From contig CAZHED010000021.1 in assembly GCA_964531095.1 (NCBI GenBank), positions 1 to 64,000 of the forward strand: a DNA stretch of 64,000 nt, given 5' to 3'. The DNA is from Palsa-1150 sp964531095 (GTDB lineage: Bacteria; Myxococcota_A; Polyangia; Polyangiales; Polyangiaceae). The notes under the pieces are model-generated. The model saw only the letters and a list, made by a program, of their open reading frames with translations, was not told where the DNA came from and ran no database searches. How positions within the stretch are numbered: position 1 is the first letter of the stretch; every line of letters starts with the position of its first letter. The translations under genes and the position numbers were made by a program. Positions 49,716 through 60,001 of this stretch are shown one piece after another.

Positions 49716-51797
49716 TCAAGTCAACGCCCCGCCTCGCCCAGCCGCTTTGCCCTCGAGCGCTTCCCATCGCGCCAGCAACGCTGCCGCTCCGAGCCGCGCG
49801 TCTTCTAGGCGCGCTTTTAGCGCCGTTACTTCATGCCCGCGCTTCGCATAGAGGCTCGGATCCGCGAGCAACGCCTCGATCTGGGCGACGCGCCGATCCG
49901 CCTCGTCGACCGCACCCACGAGGCCCTCGAGCTCGATCCGCTCGGCGTACGTGAGCCCCGCACGCTTGTTGCCTGGCTTGGGCGGCTCGTTGACCGCGGC
50001 GTCGGGCGACGACGCCGGCGCGGCAGCCTCCGACGCGGGGCGCTCGTCGCCCCCCTCCCTCTCTCCCCTCTCTGCCTTGTGGGCCCTCTGTGCCCCATGC
50101 GCCCGCTGTCCCCTCTGCGCCACGTAGTCCTGGTAACCCCCCGCGTACCGGATGACGTCGGCCGCACCGGCCTGCTCGGCGTCGGGCTCGAAGGCGAGGA
50201 TCGCCGTTGCGATTCGGTCGAGGAAGGCCCGATCGTGCGTCACGACGATCACCGACCCCTCGTAGTCCTCCAGAAGCGACTCGAGGGCCGTCAGCGTGGG
50301 GAGATCGAGGTCGTTGGTGGGCTCGTCGAAGACGAGCAGGTTTGCGCCGCCACGCAGCATCTTCGCCAGGGCGACACGCGCGCGCTCCCCGCCCGAGAGA
50401 GACCCGACCTTCTGCCGCTGCTTGCTTGCGTCGAAGAGAAAGAGCTCCAAGTAACTGCGGAGGTCCATCGCCTCGCGCCCGCGGACCCCCAGGTTCACCA
50501 CGGTGCCGCCGCCGTCTCCCCGGACTTCGTCGAAGATCGACTTGTCGTCGTCGAGCCCCGCCCGCGCCTGATCGAGGTACCCCACGCGGGTGTTCTTCCC
50601 TACCACGATCGATCCGGCCACGAGCGGGGGCGCGTTCTCCGGGCGTACTCCGCGGCGTGCCTCTTCGACGGCCGCCAGGATGGCGCGCAGAAGGGTCGTC
50701 TTGCCCGCTCCGTTCGGACCGACGACGCCGATGCGCTCGCCCGCGGTCACGGTGAGGGTCAGCGACGCGTGGAGCGCAGGGGCACCCTCGGTCGCCGCGA
50801 CTCGAACGCCGCGCAGCTCGAGCACCGTCTTGCCCTGCTGGGGCGACGCCGCCGCCACGAGCGACACATCTCCCGGCCTGCCCGCGGTGAAGGGCCCCGT
50901 CGCCTCCAACGCCTGGGCGCGCATCACGCGCGCCTTTTGCTTCGTGCCCCTCGCCTTCGGTCCGCGCGACAACCATTCCCGCTCGCGCCGAAGGGCGTTC
51001 TTCCTGTTTTGCTCGGCGCGCTCTTCGTGTGCGAGGAGCTCGGCCTTCCTTTCGAGGTAGTCGCCGTAGCCGCCGGGAAACGAGACCAGCCGGCCGCGCT
51101 CGAGCTCGACGATGCGTGTCGCGACCGCGTCGAGGAAGTAGCGGTCGTGGGTGACCAAAACGAGCGCGCCGCGGAACCGGCGATCCAGCAGATCTTCGAG
51201 CCAGGCGGCCGTATCGGCGTCCAGGTGGTTGGTCGGTTCGTCGAGGATCGCGACGTCCGGGCTCGCGACGAGGAGCTGCGCGAGCGCGATGCGCCGGCGC
51301 TCGCCGCCGCTTCGGAGCCCGCACGGACGGTCCACGTCGCGCACGCCCAGCTTGTCGAGAAACCCGAGGGCCTCGTGCCCGCGGTCCCAGCCGCCCAGCC
51401 GGACGATGGCTTCGTCGAGCTCGGCTTGCTCCTTCACGAGCTCGTCGTGCTGTGTGTTGCTCGCTTCTCGCACGAGCTGAGCCGTCACGGCCGCGTGGCG
51501 CACCACCGCCTCGCGCCACGCGGTGAGCGCTTCCTCGACGACAGCGCGCGCACTCGCGTCCGGGTCCAGCACGGGTTCTTGAGCGAGGTACCGCACACTG
51601 AGGCCGCGCCGCACGCTCAGCGTTCCGGCATCGGGCGCCTCCAGACCCGCCAAGATCTTCGCGAACGTCGACTTGCCCGCGCCATTGGCCCCGATGAGGC
51701 CGACCTTCTCACCGCGCGCGAGCGCGAACGTCGCGTCATCGAGAACGACCTGCGGACCGAAGGCTTTGCTGACGTGCTGGGCGGAAAGCGCGGGCAT
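49716..51797 (-). CDS. ABC-F family ATPase (Uup-like)
   Basis: A 693-residue protein with two ABC ATPase domains and no membrane segment. First: Walker A GANGAGKST, signature SGGERRRIALAQ, Walker B DEPTNHLD. Second: GPNGAGKTT, LSGGERARVAL, DEPTNDLD. A linker with many basic residues (REREWLSRGPKARGTKQKAR) lies between them, and a C-terminal helical coiled coil (LEGLVGAVDEADRRVAQIEA) resembles Uup. ABC-F proteins act on ribosomes or on DNA precision (Uup). ATG 51797 is chosen since MPALSAQHVSKAFGP matches the family start. Confidence 0.9.
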   Translation of the reverse strand: MPALSAQHVSKAFGPQVVLDDATFALARGEKVGLIGANGAGKSTFAKILAGLEAPDAGTLSVRRGLSVRYLAQEPVLDPDASARAVVEEALTAWREAVVRHAAVTAQLVREASNTQHDELVKEQAELDEAIVRLGGWDRGHEALGFLDKLGVRDVDRPCGLRSGGERRRIALAQLLVASPDVAILDEPTNHLDADTAAWLEDLLDRRFRGALVLVTHDRYFLDAVATRIVELERGRLVSFPGGYGDYLERKAELLAHEERAEQNRKNALRREREWLSRGPKARGTKQKARVMRAQALEATGPFTAGRPGDVSLVAAASPQQGKTVLELRGVRVAATEGAPALHASLTLTVTAGERIGVVGPNGAGKTTLLRAILAAVEEARRGVRPENAPPLVAGSIVVGKNTRVGYLDQARAGLDDDKSIFDEVRGDGGGTVVNLGVRGREAMDLRSYLELFLFDASKQRQKVGSLSGGERARVALAKMLRGGANLLVFDEPTNDLDLPTLTALESLLEDYEGSVIVVTHDRAFLDRIATAILAFEPDAEQAGAADVIRYAGGYQDYVAQRGQRAHGAQRAHKAERGEREGGDERPASEAAAPASSPDAAVNEPPKPGNKRAGLTYAERIELEGLVGAVDEADRRVAQIEALLADPSLYAKRGHEVTALKARLEDARLGAAALLARWEALEGKAAGRGGALT

Positions 51798-51951
51798 TCG
51801 GAAAGGGGAGCACGATCGGAGCTCCTCGCTTGTGGCGGTGGCTAGCACGTGACCGCTACGGCCACACGCGCCAGCGCGACGGCGCAGCGCAAGCCAACTG
51901 GCGAGAACTAGCCCCCAGCGTCGAAGCGGGCTAGGTGCCTCTAATTCCCCT

Positions 51952-53682
51952 ATGGCCGACCCCCTTCTCGCCCTCGTCTCGCCCTTTCGAAGGGCCATTG
52001 TCGGCGCGTTCGGCGACGAGCACGAGCGCGCCGACCCGGCGCTCCGGCGCTCCGACCGTGCGGACTACCAGGCCAACGTGGCCCTCGCGCTGAGCAAAGT
52101 CGTGGGCGGCCGACCGCGCGACGTCGCCGCGGAGATCGTCAAGCATCTGGACGTCTCGCAGATGGTGGAGCGCGTCGAGATCGCGGGCCCGGGCTTCATC
52201 AACCTGACGCTCGATGCCCATTTCCTGTCTCACTCCGTAACCGAGCTCGCGGCCGATTCGCGTCTCGGGGTGGCACCGGTGGCCGCCCCCGAAACCGTCG
52301 TCATCGATTACTCGTCGCCGAACGTCGCCAAAGAGATGCACGTCGGCAACCTCCGGAGCACGATCATCGGCGACGCCCTCTCGCGCGTGCTGGAAGACGT
52401 GGGGCACCGGGTCATCCGCCAGAACCACCTCGGCGACTGGGGAACGCCGTTCGGGATGCTCATCGAGCACCTGCTCGACCTCGGGACGGGTGCCGGAGCC
52501 GGGCCGTCGATCACGGACCTCAACGCGTTCTACCGCGAGGCTCGCGCCAAGTTCGACAGCGACCCCGCCTTCGCCGACCGCGCGCGGCGACGAGTCGTCC
52601 TTCTCCAGAGCGGCGACGAGCGCACGCTCGCTCAGTGGCGCGTGCTGGTCGACGCGTCGAAGCGCTACTTCGCGGCGATCTACGAAGCCCTTTCGGTAAA
52701 GCTCACCGAGAGCGATATCGCAGGCGAGAGTCTGTACAATCCGATGCTTCCGGAGATCGTCGCCGAGCTCGAACAGAAAGCGCTCACGGTCGTCAGCGAC
52801 GGGGCTCTCTGCGTTTTTCCCCCGGGCTTCCCGGGGCGCGACAACGAGCCCCTTCCGCTCATCGTCCGCAAGCAGGACGGCGGCTACGGATACGCCACGA
52901 CCGACCTCGCCGCGGTTCGCTACCGCGTCGCGACCCTCGGCGCCCAGCGAATCATCTACGTCGTCGGCGCGCCTCAGAGCCAACACCTCGCCATGGTCTT
53001 CAAGACGGCGCAGATGGCTGGATGGCTCGTTCCGCCCGCGCGCGCCGAGCACGTCGCGTTCGGATCGGTCCTCGGCGCGGACAGAAAAATGTTCAAGACG
53101 AGAAGCGGAGAGTCGGTAAGGCTCATCGATCTTCTCGACGAAGCCAAAGAGCGCGCGCTCGCGATCGTGACGGAGAAGAATCCGTCGCTCGACGAGACCA
53201 CGCGCGCCGCCGTCGCACGAGCGGTGGGAATCGGCGCGGTCAAATACGCCGACCTATCGAGTGATCGCATCAAAGACTACATGTTCGACTGGTCGAGGAT
53301 GCTCGCGTTCGACGGCAACACCGCCCCCTACCTGCAGTACGCCCACGCCCGCATCGGATCCATCTTCCGCCGCGGCGAGGTCGACGCCAGCGATCTCGGT
53401 CCGATCGCGCTTCGCGCGCCCGCGGAGCGCGCGTTGGGCCTCGGAATCCTAGGCTTCGGCACGGTAGTGCACGAAGTCGCGGTCACGCTCCAGCCGCATC
53501 GCCTGTGCACGTACCTCTACGAGCTCTCGACGGCCTTCTCCGCCTTCTACGAGGCGTGCCCGGTGCTCAAGGCCTCGACCGATTCCGAGCGCCAGTCACG
53601 AATGGCCCTCTCCCGTCTAACTGCCCGCGTGCTTGCGCACGGGCTGGATCTTCTCGGCATCGAAGTTCCCGAGCGCATGTGA
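51952..53682 (+). CDS. argS: Arginyl-tRNA synthetase
   Basis: A 576-residue class I aminoacyl-tRNA synthetase. The catalytic HIGH-type motif HVGNLRS lies in VVIDYSSPNVAKEMHVGNLR. The tail has a DALR-type anticodon-binding domain (AFDGNTAPYLQYAHARIGSI; HRLCTYLYELSTAFSAFYEA). It charges tRNA-Arg. ATG 51952 is used. It is divergent from the ABC-F gene, and the C-terminus is convergent with glgP 29 bases on. Confidence 0.95.
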   Translation: MADPLLALVSPFRRAIVGAFGDEHERADPALRRSDRADYQANVALALSKVVGGRPRDVAAEIVKHLDVSQMVERVEIAGPGFINLTLDAHFLSHSVTELAADSRLGVAPVAAPETVVIDYSSPNVAKEMHVGNLRSTIIGDALSRVLEDVGHRVIRQNHLGDWGTPFGMLIEHLLDLGTGAGAGPSITDLNAFYREARAKFDSDPAFADRARRRVVLLQSGDERTLAQWRVLVDASKRYFAAIYEALSVKLTESDIAGESLYNPMLPEIVAELEQKALTVVSDGALCVFPPGFPGRDNEPLPLIVRKQDGGYGYATTDLAAVRYRVATLGAQRIIYVVGAPQSQHLAMVFKTAQMAGWLVPPARAEHVAFGSVLGADRKMFKTRSGESVRLIDLLDEAKERALAIVTEKNPSLDETTRAAVARAVGIGAVKYADLSSDRIKDYMFDWSRMLAFDGNTAPYLQYAHARIGSIFRRGEVDASDLGPIALRAPAERALGLGILGFGTVVHEVAVTLQPHRLCTYLYELSTAFSAFYEACPVLKASTDSERQSRMALSRLTARVLAHGLDLLGIEVPERM

Positions 53683-53710
53683 GCCGGCGGCCCCGCGCCG
53701 CGAGCCAACC

Positions 53711-56263
53711 TCACTCGTTCGCCGCCGCGCGCGCGGTCGACGTGACCCCGCTTCGCTCCGCGATCTCCGCCTTCACCGGCACGATGCCCCAGATTTCGCG
53801 GGCATAGGCGTTGATCGTGGCGTCGCTCGAGAACGCGCTCGCGCCGACGATGTTGAACAGCGATCGCCTCGCCCACTCCCGCGGCGACCGATAGAGAATC
53901 GCCGCTTCCCGCATCGCCGCGCAGTACGAATCGAAGTCTGCGCACACCATGTATTGATCGTTGTGACGGAGCGTGTGCACCACGGACGAATACCGTCCCG
54001 GATCGCCAAGGCAGAAAAAGCCGCTCTCGAGGAGCTCGATGGCCTTCGCGAGCTCCGGGCTTCCCGCGATGAAGCGACCCGGATCGTAACCGACGCGCCA
54101 CAGGTCGCGAACCCCGTCGACCGTGTGCCCGCAGAGGAAAAAGTTCTCGGGTCCGGCGGCGTCGCGCAGCTCGACGTTCGCACCGTCGAGCGTCCCGACC
54201 GTGAGAGCCCCGTTGAGCGCAAGCTTCATGTTGCTCGTTCCGGACGCCTCCTTACCGGCCTGCGAGATCTGGAGCGAGACGTCGGCCGCTGGAATGATCA
54301 CTTGGGCCAGAGACACGCCGTAGTTGGGAACGAACACCACCTTCAGCCGATCGCACGTCGTCGGGTCTCCGTTGACCACCTCGGCGATGTCGTTGATGAG
54401 GCGAATGTGCGTCTTGGCCACCGCGTACCCCGCAGCCGCCTTTCCTGCGAAAATATAGACGCGCGGGGTCGCCGTCGCATCGGCCGAGGAGTTCTTCAAG
54501 TGCCAGTAGTGAGCGATGATTTCGAGACAGGCCAAGAGCTGTCGCTTGTACTCGTGGATTCGCTTGATCTGCGCGACGAACATCGCCCCGGGATCGACCG
54601 AGACCCCGGTCAGCCGATGAAGGAGCGCCGCCAGCACTCGCTTGTTGTCCCGTTTGATCTCGGCAAGCGAATCGAGGAGGCTTTCATCTTCCGCGTGCTT
54701 GGAAAGGTGGGACAGAAAGGCGAGGTCGCGGTCGATCCAGTTGGGCCCCAAGCGGTCCGAAAGAAGGCGCGCGAGCGCCGGATTGGAGTAGAGAAGCCAG
54801 CGGCGCGGCGTCACGCCGTTGGTCTTGTTGTTGAACCGCTCCGGGAACATCTCGAAGAAATCGGGGAGAAGCTCGCGCTTGATGAGCTCCGTGTGGAGCG
54901 CAGCGACTCCATTCACGCTGTGCGACCCGAGCACCGCGAGGTGCGCCATCCGCACCTGCTGCACAGGCCCCTCTTCGATGATCGACATCCGGGCCATGCG
55001 CGACGGATCCGCGGGCCAGCGAGTATTGACTTGGCGCATGAATCGATGATTGATTTCGAAGATGATCATCATGTGCCGCGGCAAGACGCGGCGCATCATC
55101 GAGACCGGCCACTTTTCGAGCGCTTCGGGCAGGAGCGTGTGGTTCGTATAGGCGATCGCTCGCTGCGTGATGTCCCAGGCCACGTCCCAGTCGACGCCCT
55201 CCTCGTCGACCAGCACCCGCATGAGCTCCGCGACGGCGATCGCCGGGTGCGTGTCATTGAGCTGGATGGCAGCGCGATCGGGGAGCAGCCGAAAGTCGGT
55301 ATGGCGAGCTTTGAACTGGGAGACGATGTCCGCGATTGAGCACGCCACGAAGAAGTACTGCTGCTTCAACCGCAGCTCTTTTCCGTGCTCGGTCTGGTCG
55401 CTCGGGTAGAGCACTTTCGAGATGTTCTCGACCTCGACCTTCTCCTCCACGGCGCGCAAATAGTCGCCTTCGTTGAAGAGGCGCAGGTCGAAATCGCGCG
55501 ACGCGCGCGCCGACCAAAGACGGAGCGTGTTGACGGTGTCGGTCTCGTGTCCGACGATGAACGAGTCGTACGGCACCCCGTACACCACGCGGGTTCCGAC
55601 CCAGTCGACGATCAGCCGGCCGCTCGCGTCTTTGCGGGTCTCGGTCGTTCCGTAGAATCGCACGACTTGCATGCGATCGTGGCGAGGCAGCTCCCACGGG
55701 TTTCCGTATTGCAGCCAGTTGTCCGAGTTCTCGAGCTGTTGCCCCCCTTCGATGCGCTGCTCGAAGATGCCGAACTCGTACCGGATCCCGTAACCGACCG
55801 CGGGAAGCTCCAGCGTCGCGAGCGAGTCCATGAAGCAGGCGGCCAGCCGCCCGAGCCCGCCGTTTCCAAGGCCCGGGTCGCCCTCCGCATCGAGGACGTC
55901 GCCGAGGTCGAAGCCCCATTCGGCGCAGAGCTGTTCGGCCGCGCCGTAGAGACCGAGATTCACGAGACACAGGCCAAGGCTGCGCCCGGTGAGAAACTCC
56001 GACGACAGGTAGTGGATGCGCTTGACGTCGCGCTCGACGTAGGTTCGCTGCGTAGCGAGCCAGCGCTGCACCAGGCGATCGCGAACCGTGTGCGCCATCG
56101 CGCGGTACACATCGACGACTCCCGCGTCCTCGCGCTCTTTCACGCACGTGTAGAGCAGATGATCGAGCAGATCTCTCCGGAACTGCTCGGGATCCACTCG
56201 TCCGGGCTGGCGCGCCGGCGGACCGGAGAATTTGCGTTTGGGCTGCGTCAGACGCTCGTCCAT
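53711..56263 (-). CDS. glgP: Glycogen / alpha-glucan phosphorylase
   Basis: An 850-residue protein of the GT35 family. MDERLTQPK is the start used (ATG 56263). Conserved blocks: HYLSSEFLTGRSLGLCLVNL, GNGGLGRLAACFMDSLATLE, NNKTNGVTPRRWL and EASGTSNMKLALNGALTVGT. The Lys of SNMK, near residue 680, carries PLP. It degrades glycogen to glucose-1-phosphate. Convergent with argS. Confidence 0.95.
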   Translation of the reverse strand: MDERLTQPKRKFSGPPARQPGRVDPEQFRRDLLDHLLYTCVKEREDAGVVDVYRAMAHTVRDRLVQRWLATQRTYVERDVKRIHYLSSEFLTGRSLGLCLVNLGLYGAAEQLCAEWGFDLGDVLDAEGDPGLGNGGLGRLAACFMDSLATLELPAVGYGIRYEFGIFEQRIEGGQQLENSDNWLQYGNPWELPRHDRMQVVRFYGTTETRKDASGRLIVDWVGTRVVYGVPYDSFIVGHETDTVNTLRLWSARASRDFDLRLFNEGDYLRAVEEKVEVENISKVLYPSDQTEHGKELRLKQQYFFVACSIADIVSQFKARHTDFRLLPDRAAIQLNDTHPAIAVAELMRVLVDEEGVDWDVAWDITQRAIAYTNHTLLPEALEKWPVSMMRRVLPRHMMIIFEINHRFMRQVNTRWPADPSRMARMSIIEEGPVQQVRMAHLAVLGSHSVNGVAALHTELIKRELLPDFFEMFPERFNNKTNGVTPRRWLLYSNPALARLLSDRLGPNWIDRDLAFLSHLSKHAEDESLLDSLAEIKRDNKRVLAALLHRLTGVSVDPGAMFVAQIKRIHEYKRQLLACLEIIAHYWHLKNSSADATATPRVYIFAGKAAAGYAVAKTHIRLINDIAEVVNGDPTTCDRLKVVFVPNYGVSLAQVIIPAADVSLQISQAGKEASGTSNMKLALNGALTVGTLDGANVELRDAAGPENFFLCGHTVDGVRDLWRVGYDPGRFIAGSPELAKAIELLESGFFCLGDPGRYSSVVHTLRHNDQYMVCADFDSYCAAMREAAILYRSPREWARRSLFNIVGASAFSSDATINAYAREIWGIVPVKAEIAERSGVTSTARAAANE

Positions 56264-56431
56264 CGGGCGGGTGCTCACGGCTGACAACGTCGCACCATCG
56301 AAACGCCCGACATGTATCGACCACCTTTCGGGCATGTTTCGGACGCTCTTGTGCGCGAGCGGCTTCCTCGACGTGCCTTGACTCTTGATCCTGCGCGCCC
56401 AACGGGCGGCCGCCTGCGAACCGAGCGGCCC

Positions 56432-57637
56432 ATGTATCCTTCACCGTCGATGCACCTCGACCCTGCGCCGAAGGAGACCTTTTCCTTGTGGCGCGAAGAG
56501 CTGAAGCGAGCCTGGGGAGAGCTTCGCGGCCCCCGGGCGTCGCCCGGCCGCGCCGCGGTTTCCGTGGCGATCGGTCTCTTCGTCGGGGCGCTGCCCATCT
56601 TCGGCTGCCACACGCTTCTCGTCCTGGTGCTGTGCATCTGGTGGCAGCTCGACGGCGCATTGGCATGGGTCGCGTCCAATGTGTCGAACCCGCTCCTGGC
56701 TCCCGCCCTGCTGACGGTCGAAGTGCAGATCGGGGTCTGGCTGTGCGCCGGCGCGCCGCTCGATCGCGAGCTGAACCGCCCCGGGGCGCTTCGCCACGTC
56801 GTCGGCTATCTGCTCGCCGGCGCGCCGCTCGCGGGCCTCGGCCTCGCGGCGTTCGGAGGCGCCCTGGCGTACGCTGTGACCGCGCTCCTGCCGAAGCAGA
56901 TCGGGCGTCATCCGTATCGCTTACCCAGCGACGCCCCGGCGTGGGTGAAGGCCGTTGAACGCGTGGCCACGCGCTTCGCTTCCCCTCAAAGCCCCTCGGC
57001 CCGCGAGCGGACGCGCTTTCATTACCTGCGCGCGAAGCTTCTGGGCGATCCGGTGGCAAAGCTCGTCTCCGACCTCGCCGGCGACGAGCCGAACGGCTTC
57101 GGCGCGATTCTCGACATCGGCACCGGCCGCGGGCTGCTACCGCTGCTCCTCATCGAGATCGGATCGGCTTCGAGCGCCACGGGTATCGACTGGGATCGAG
57201 ACAAGATCGCGGCCGCCCAGCGCGCCGCTGCCGCCGGAGGCGACGGCCTCGGACCGGTCGACGCCACCTTCCGCGAAGGCGACGTGCGCACGGTCGACTT
57301 CGGGCCAGCCGATACGGTGCTGCTCATCGACGTCCTCCACTATCTGACCATCGCAGAGCAAGACGCCATGCTCGATCGAGCGGCGGCCGCCGTGCGGCCG
57401 GGCGGACGCCTCTTGGTGCGCGAGGCCGAGCCGCGGCTCGGATGGCGCAGCTGGATGACCCTGGCCGAAGAGCGCATCTTCACATCGGTGGGCGTCAACC
57501 GAGGCGAACGCGTGCGCTTCCGCTCGGCGAGCGAGATCGCCTCGCGCATGGAAGCGGCCGGCCTGCGGTGCGCCGTCCAGCCCGCATGGGGCAAGACACC
57601 GTTTTCCAACGTGCTCGTGATTGGGTGTCGTGCTTAA
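56432..57637 (+). CDS. DUF2062 membrane domain fused to SAM methyltransferase
   Basis: A 401-residue fusion. Residues about 25-150 match DUF2062 (RAAVSVAIGLFVGALPIFGC; HTLLVLVLCIWWQLDGALAW; NPLLAPALLTVEVQIGVWLC), a membrane domain. The C-terminal part (about 215-380) is a class I SAM-dependent methyltransferase: DIGTGRGLLPLLLIE (motif I), then DTVLLIDVLHYLTIAEQDAM (motif II) and ending NVLVIGCRA. Function unknown; it may methylate a lipid or envelope compound at the membrane. Its stop shares a TTAA with the convergent GH6 gene (stops overlap by 4 bases). Confidence 0.8.
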   Translation: MYPSPSMHLDPAPKETFSLWREELKRAWGELRGPRASPGRAAVSVAIGLFVGALPIFGCHTLLVLVLCIWWQLDGALAWVASNVSNPLLAPALLTVEVQIGVWLCAGAPLDRELNRPGALRHVVGYLLAGAPLAGLGLAAFGGALAYAVTALLPKQIGRHPYRLPSDAPAWVKAVERVATRFASPQSPSARERTRFHYLRAKLLGDPVAKLVSDLAGDEPNGFGAILDIGTGRGLLPLLLIEIGSASSATGIDWDRDKIAAAQRAAAAGGDGLGPVDATFREGDVRTVDFGPADTVLLIDVLHYLTIAEQDAMLDRAAAAVRPGGRLLVREAEPRLGWRSWMTLAEERIFTSVGVNRGERVRFRSASEIASRMEAAGLRCAVQPAWGKTPFSNVLVIGCRA

Positions 57638-58953
57638 AGTCCCGGATTCGCGTTCTTCGCTAGCTCCACGAAGTACTTGCCGAACCATGCGCCGGCGCGC
57701 GGGGACCCCTGCTCGCTGTCCGGCGCCTTGGGCCCGCAGTTCTCGTCGAAGCCGGGCTTGGACGGGTCGGAGCCGCCGTCGGCGTCGCCGGGCGGCTTGA
57801 TCCAGTAATAGGCGTCGATGAACGGAGCCGGTGACGCCTGCGGACGCTCCCCGAGACCCGCGCCTTTCACGTTGCACCAGCTGCCGGATTTGGTCCGGAT
57901 TCCGGCGCGGCCGTTGCGGCTCGTGTCGATGAGGAACGCTTTCCCAGTGATCCCCGCTTCCGAGAGCGACGCGTCGAGAATCTTCACGTACGTGAGCTCG
58001 TCGGGAGACGGGTCGGTGGGCTCGAGCTTCGGGAGGTCGCCTGGGGTGAGCGTGTCGTAGTTGGCGACGTTGGTCGCAAACCCGCGAATCTTGTCTGCTC
58101 CACCCGCCTCGGCGAGGACCTCGGAGAAGATCTTGGATATCTTCTCGCGGTTCTTCGACCAGCCGAGCCACCCCGCGTGGGCGGCGTCCAGATACAAGGA
58201 GACGTTCGGCATCGCGAGCGACTTCACTGCGTACGCGATGGAGTGTCGATACGCGGACTCCGCCGCAGCGCACTTGGCGACGCTCATATTCGTCGCGATG
58301 TTCGGCAGCGAGTCCGGCTCGACGACGGCGACGATGCGCTGCTTTGGATGGGCCTTGAACGCCGCGGCGATCTTGTCGATGAACTCCTTCTGGTACCGTT
58401 TTTCGCCTCCGCCGGCAACCGTCAGCTCACCGTTCGAAGCCGCCGCGGCGCAGTCGCGGTCCGGCAGATCGTAGACCGCGAAGACGGTGACGACGGGCTG
58501 GCCACCCTTCTTGTCATGCGCCTCTTGCGCCATCGCGTCGTCCAGCGTCTTCGAGACGGAGCTCACCCGCTTGATCGAGTCGAGCCAAATCGCCGTGGGA
58601 AACGATTCGACCTTCTTCAAGAGCGCCGCGTCCGCCGGTGAGTCTTTGATCGACGACTCCACTTTGGCGACGTAGGCCGGATCGACGTAAAAGTGCGCGC
58701 CCATGAACGGATTGCCCTCTGCCGAGGGCGGCGTGATCTGCACCTGAGGTTTCGCTTCGGCCGCGCTGGTCGGCGGCGGCAAGGACGACACCGGCTGCGG
58801 TGCGCCCGCCGCGGGTGTCGCCCCGGCGGGCGCCGGCAGCCCGGTTTCCGGCTGCGCAGGCGCGGCCGGCGCCGTGGCAGACTGCGGTGCGGCGCCGCAA
58901 GCGGCGACGGTGGTGATGCAGGCGAAGGCGGCGATGGGATACGGGCGGATCAT
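57634..58953 (-). CDS. GH6 (cellulase/cellobiohydrolase) lipoprotein
   Basis: A 439-residue predicted lipoprotein (lipobox VAAC, Cys19) with a Pro/Ala linker. The GH6 catalytic fold is recognisable: FAVYDLPDRDCAAAASNGE, VVEPDSLPN, LYLDAAHAGWLGWSK, FLIDTSRNGRAGIR. YDLPDRDC contains the catalytic-acid region and VVEPDSLPN the GH6 strand. It would cleave beta-1,4-glucan from the cell surface. ATG 58953 is chosen because the signal sequence follows directly. GH6 is uncommon outside actinobacteria and fits a cellulolytic myxobacterium. It lacks a visible CBM. Confidence 0.88.
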   Translation of the reverse strand: MIRPYPIAAFACITTVAACGAAPQSATAPAAPAQPETGLPAPAGATPAAGAPQPVSSLPPPTSAAEAKPQVQITPPSAEGNPFMGAHFYVDPAYVAKVESSIKDSPADAALLKKVESFPTAIWLDSIKRVSSVSKTLDDAMAQEAHDKKGGQPVVTVFAVYDLPDRDCAAAASNGELTVAGGGEKRYQKEFIDKIAAAFKAHPKQRIVAVVEPDSLPNIATNMSVAKCAAAESAYRHSIAYAVKSLAMPNVSLYLDAAHAGWLGWSKNREKISKIFSEVLAEAGGADKIRGFATNVANYDTLTPGDLPKLEPTDPSPDELTYVKILDASLSEAGITGKAFLIDTSRNGRAGIRTKSGSWCNVKGAGLGERPQASPAPFIDAYYWIKPPGDADGGSDPSKPGFDENCGPKAPDSEQGSPRAGAWFGKYFVELAKNANPGL

Positions 58954-59067
58954 GTGCGCTAGCGGACATGAGAAGCACATCAGGCACGCCCGGGTCAACG
59001 CTGGGCGCGCCTGCGGATGCCGAAATCCGGCGTGGACGGGGCCGACAAGCGGTATCCTGAATCAGCG

Positions 59068-59961
59068 ATGGGCGACCTCGAACGTCCCTTTCCGAACGCG
59101 AACGTTCTCCTCGATCGGGTGGTGGATATCTGTCCTTTCCCCGCGACCGCGCAGCGGCTGATGATCCTCGTCAACGACGAGAGGGCGCCCGTCGACGCAA
59201 TCGCGTCCGCCGTTCAGTGCGACCCCGCGCTCGCGACGCAGGTGCTCCGCGTCGCCAATAGCGCGGCCTTCCGGCACGCCGGCGGCGACGCGGTGCGCGA
59301 TGTCCGCCAGGCGCTCGTCACCATTGGGCTCGAGGAGCTCCGCATGATGGCGGGCGCGATGGCGCTCCTGGCGACCTTCGCGACCCGCGACGAGCTGTCT
59401 CTGGACCTTCACCGCACGAGCGCCGTCTCCGGATCGATCGCCGAAGTGATCGTCCCGCCTGGGCCGGGGATCTCCCGAAGCCTGCCCTACCTCTGCGGCC
59501 TCCTCTGCGAAGTCGGGGTCCTCGCCTGTCTCGCCGTCGACGGTCCCGGGTACGTCGGAATATGGCAGCGCACCGTGAGCGGCAACGGGCGCTGGACGCC
59601 CGAGGCGGTCACAGCGCGCGACGCCCTCGAGACCAAGCGCTACGGAGTCACGTCGCGGACCATCGGAGCGCGGCTGCTTCGCCGACACCAGCTACCGCAA
59701 GAGATCGCCTCGGCGATCGAGGCATCCCCGATCTCCTCGCCCTCCGTTCCGTTCGCCCATCGCGCGACGGCGTTCGCTAGAATCGCCACGCTGCTCGTGG
59801 TCGACGCGCTGCGCACCAGGGACTCCGCCGCGCTGAAAGAGCAGATCGGCGAAGTCGCGCGGCTCACGTCGCTCGTCGAGGTCGATGCCGACGAGCTGGT
59901 GCGCCGCTGTGTCATCGCCGCTACGAATATGGAGAAAGCGCTTCGCGCTGCCCGGGACTGA
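59068..59961 (+). CDS. HDOD-domain signalling protein
   Basis: A 297-residue protein with an HDOD domain (about 10-210): DICPFPATAQRLMILVNDER; SAVQCDPALATQVLRVANSA; VRDVRQALVTIGLEELRMMA; LCGLLCEVGVLACLAVDGPG. HDOD proteins are non-catalytic relatives of HD hydrolases in bacterial signalling. Start ATG 59068. Next to it, on the opposite strand, are two PilZ proteins, so a shared cyclic-di-GMP theme is plausible. Confidence 0.88.
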   Translation: MGDLERPFPNANVLLDRVVDICPFPATAQRLMILVNDERAPVDAIASAVQCDPALATQVLRVANSAAFRHAGGDAVRDVRQALVTIGLEELRMMAGAMALLATFATRDELSLDLHRTSAVSGSIAEVIVPPGPGISRSLPYLCGLLCEVGVLACLAVDGPGYVGIWQRTVSGNGRWTPEAVTARDALETKRYGVTSRTIGARLLRRHQLPQEIASAIEASPISSPSVPFAHRATAFARIATLLVVDALRTRDSAALKEQIGEVARLTSLVEVDADELVRRCVIAATNMEKALRAARD

Positions 59962-60001
59962 CCCTCAGCCGCACGTCACGCTCCGCGCGCGGCGCGACCC
60001 C

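Noticed and set aside
51798..51998. Longer start for the ABC-F protein
   Set aside because: The extra N-terminus is Arg-rich and unlike the family, which begins near MPALSAQHVSKAFG.
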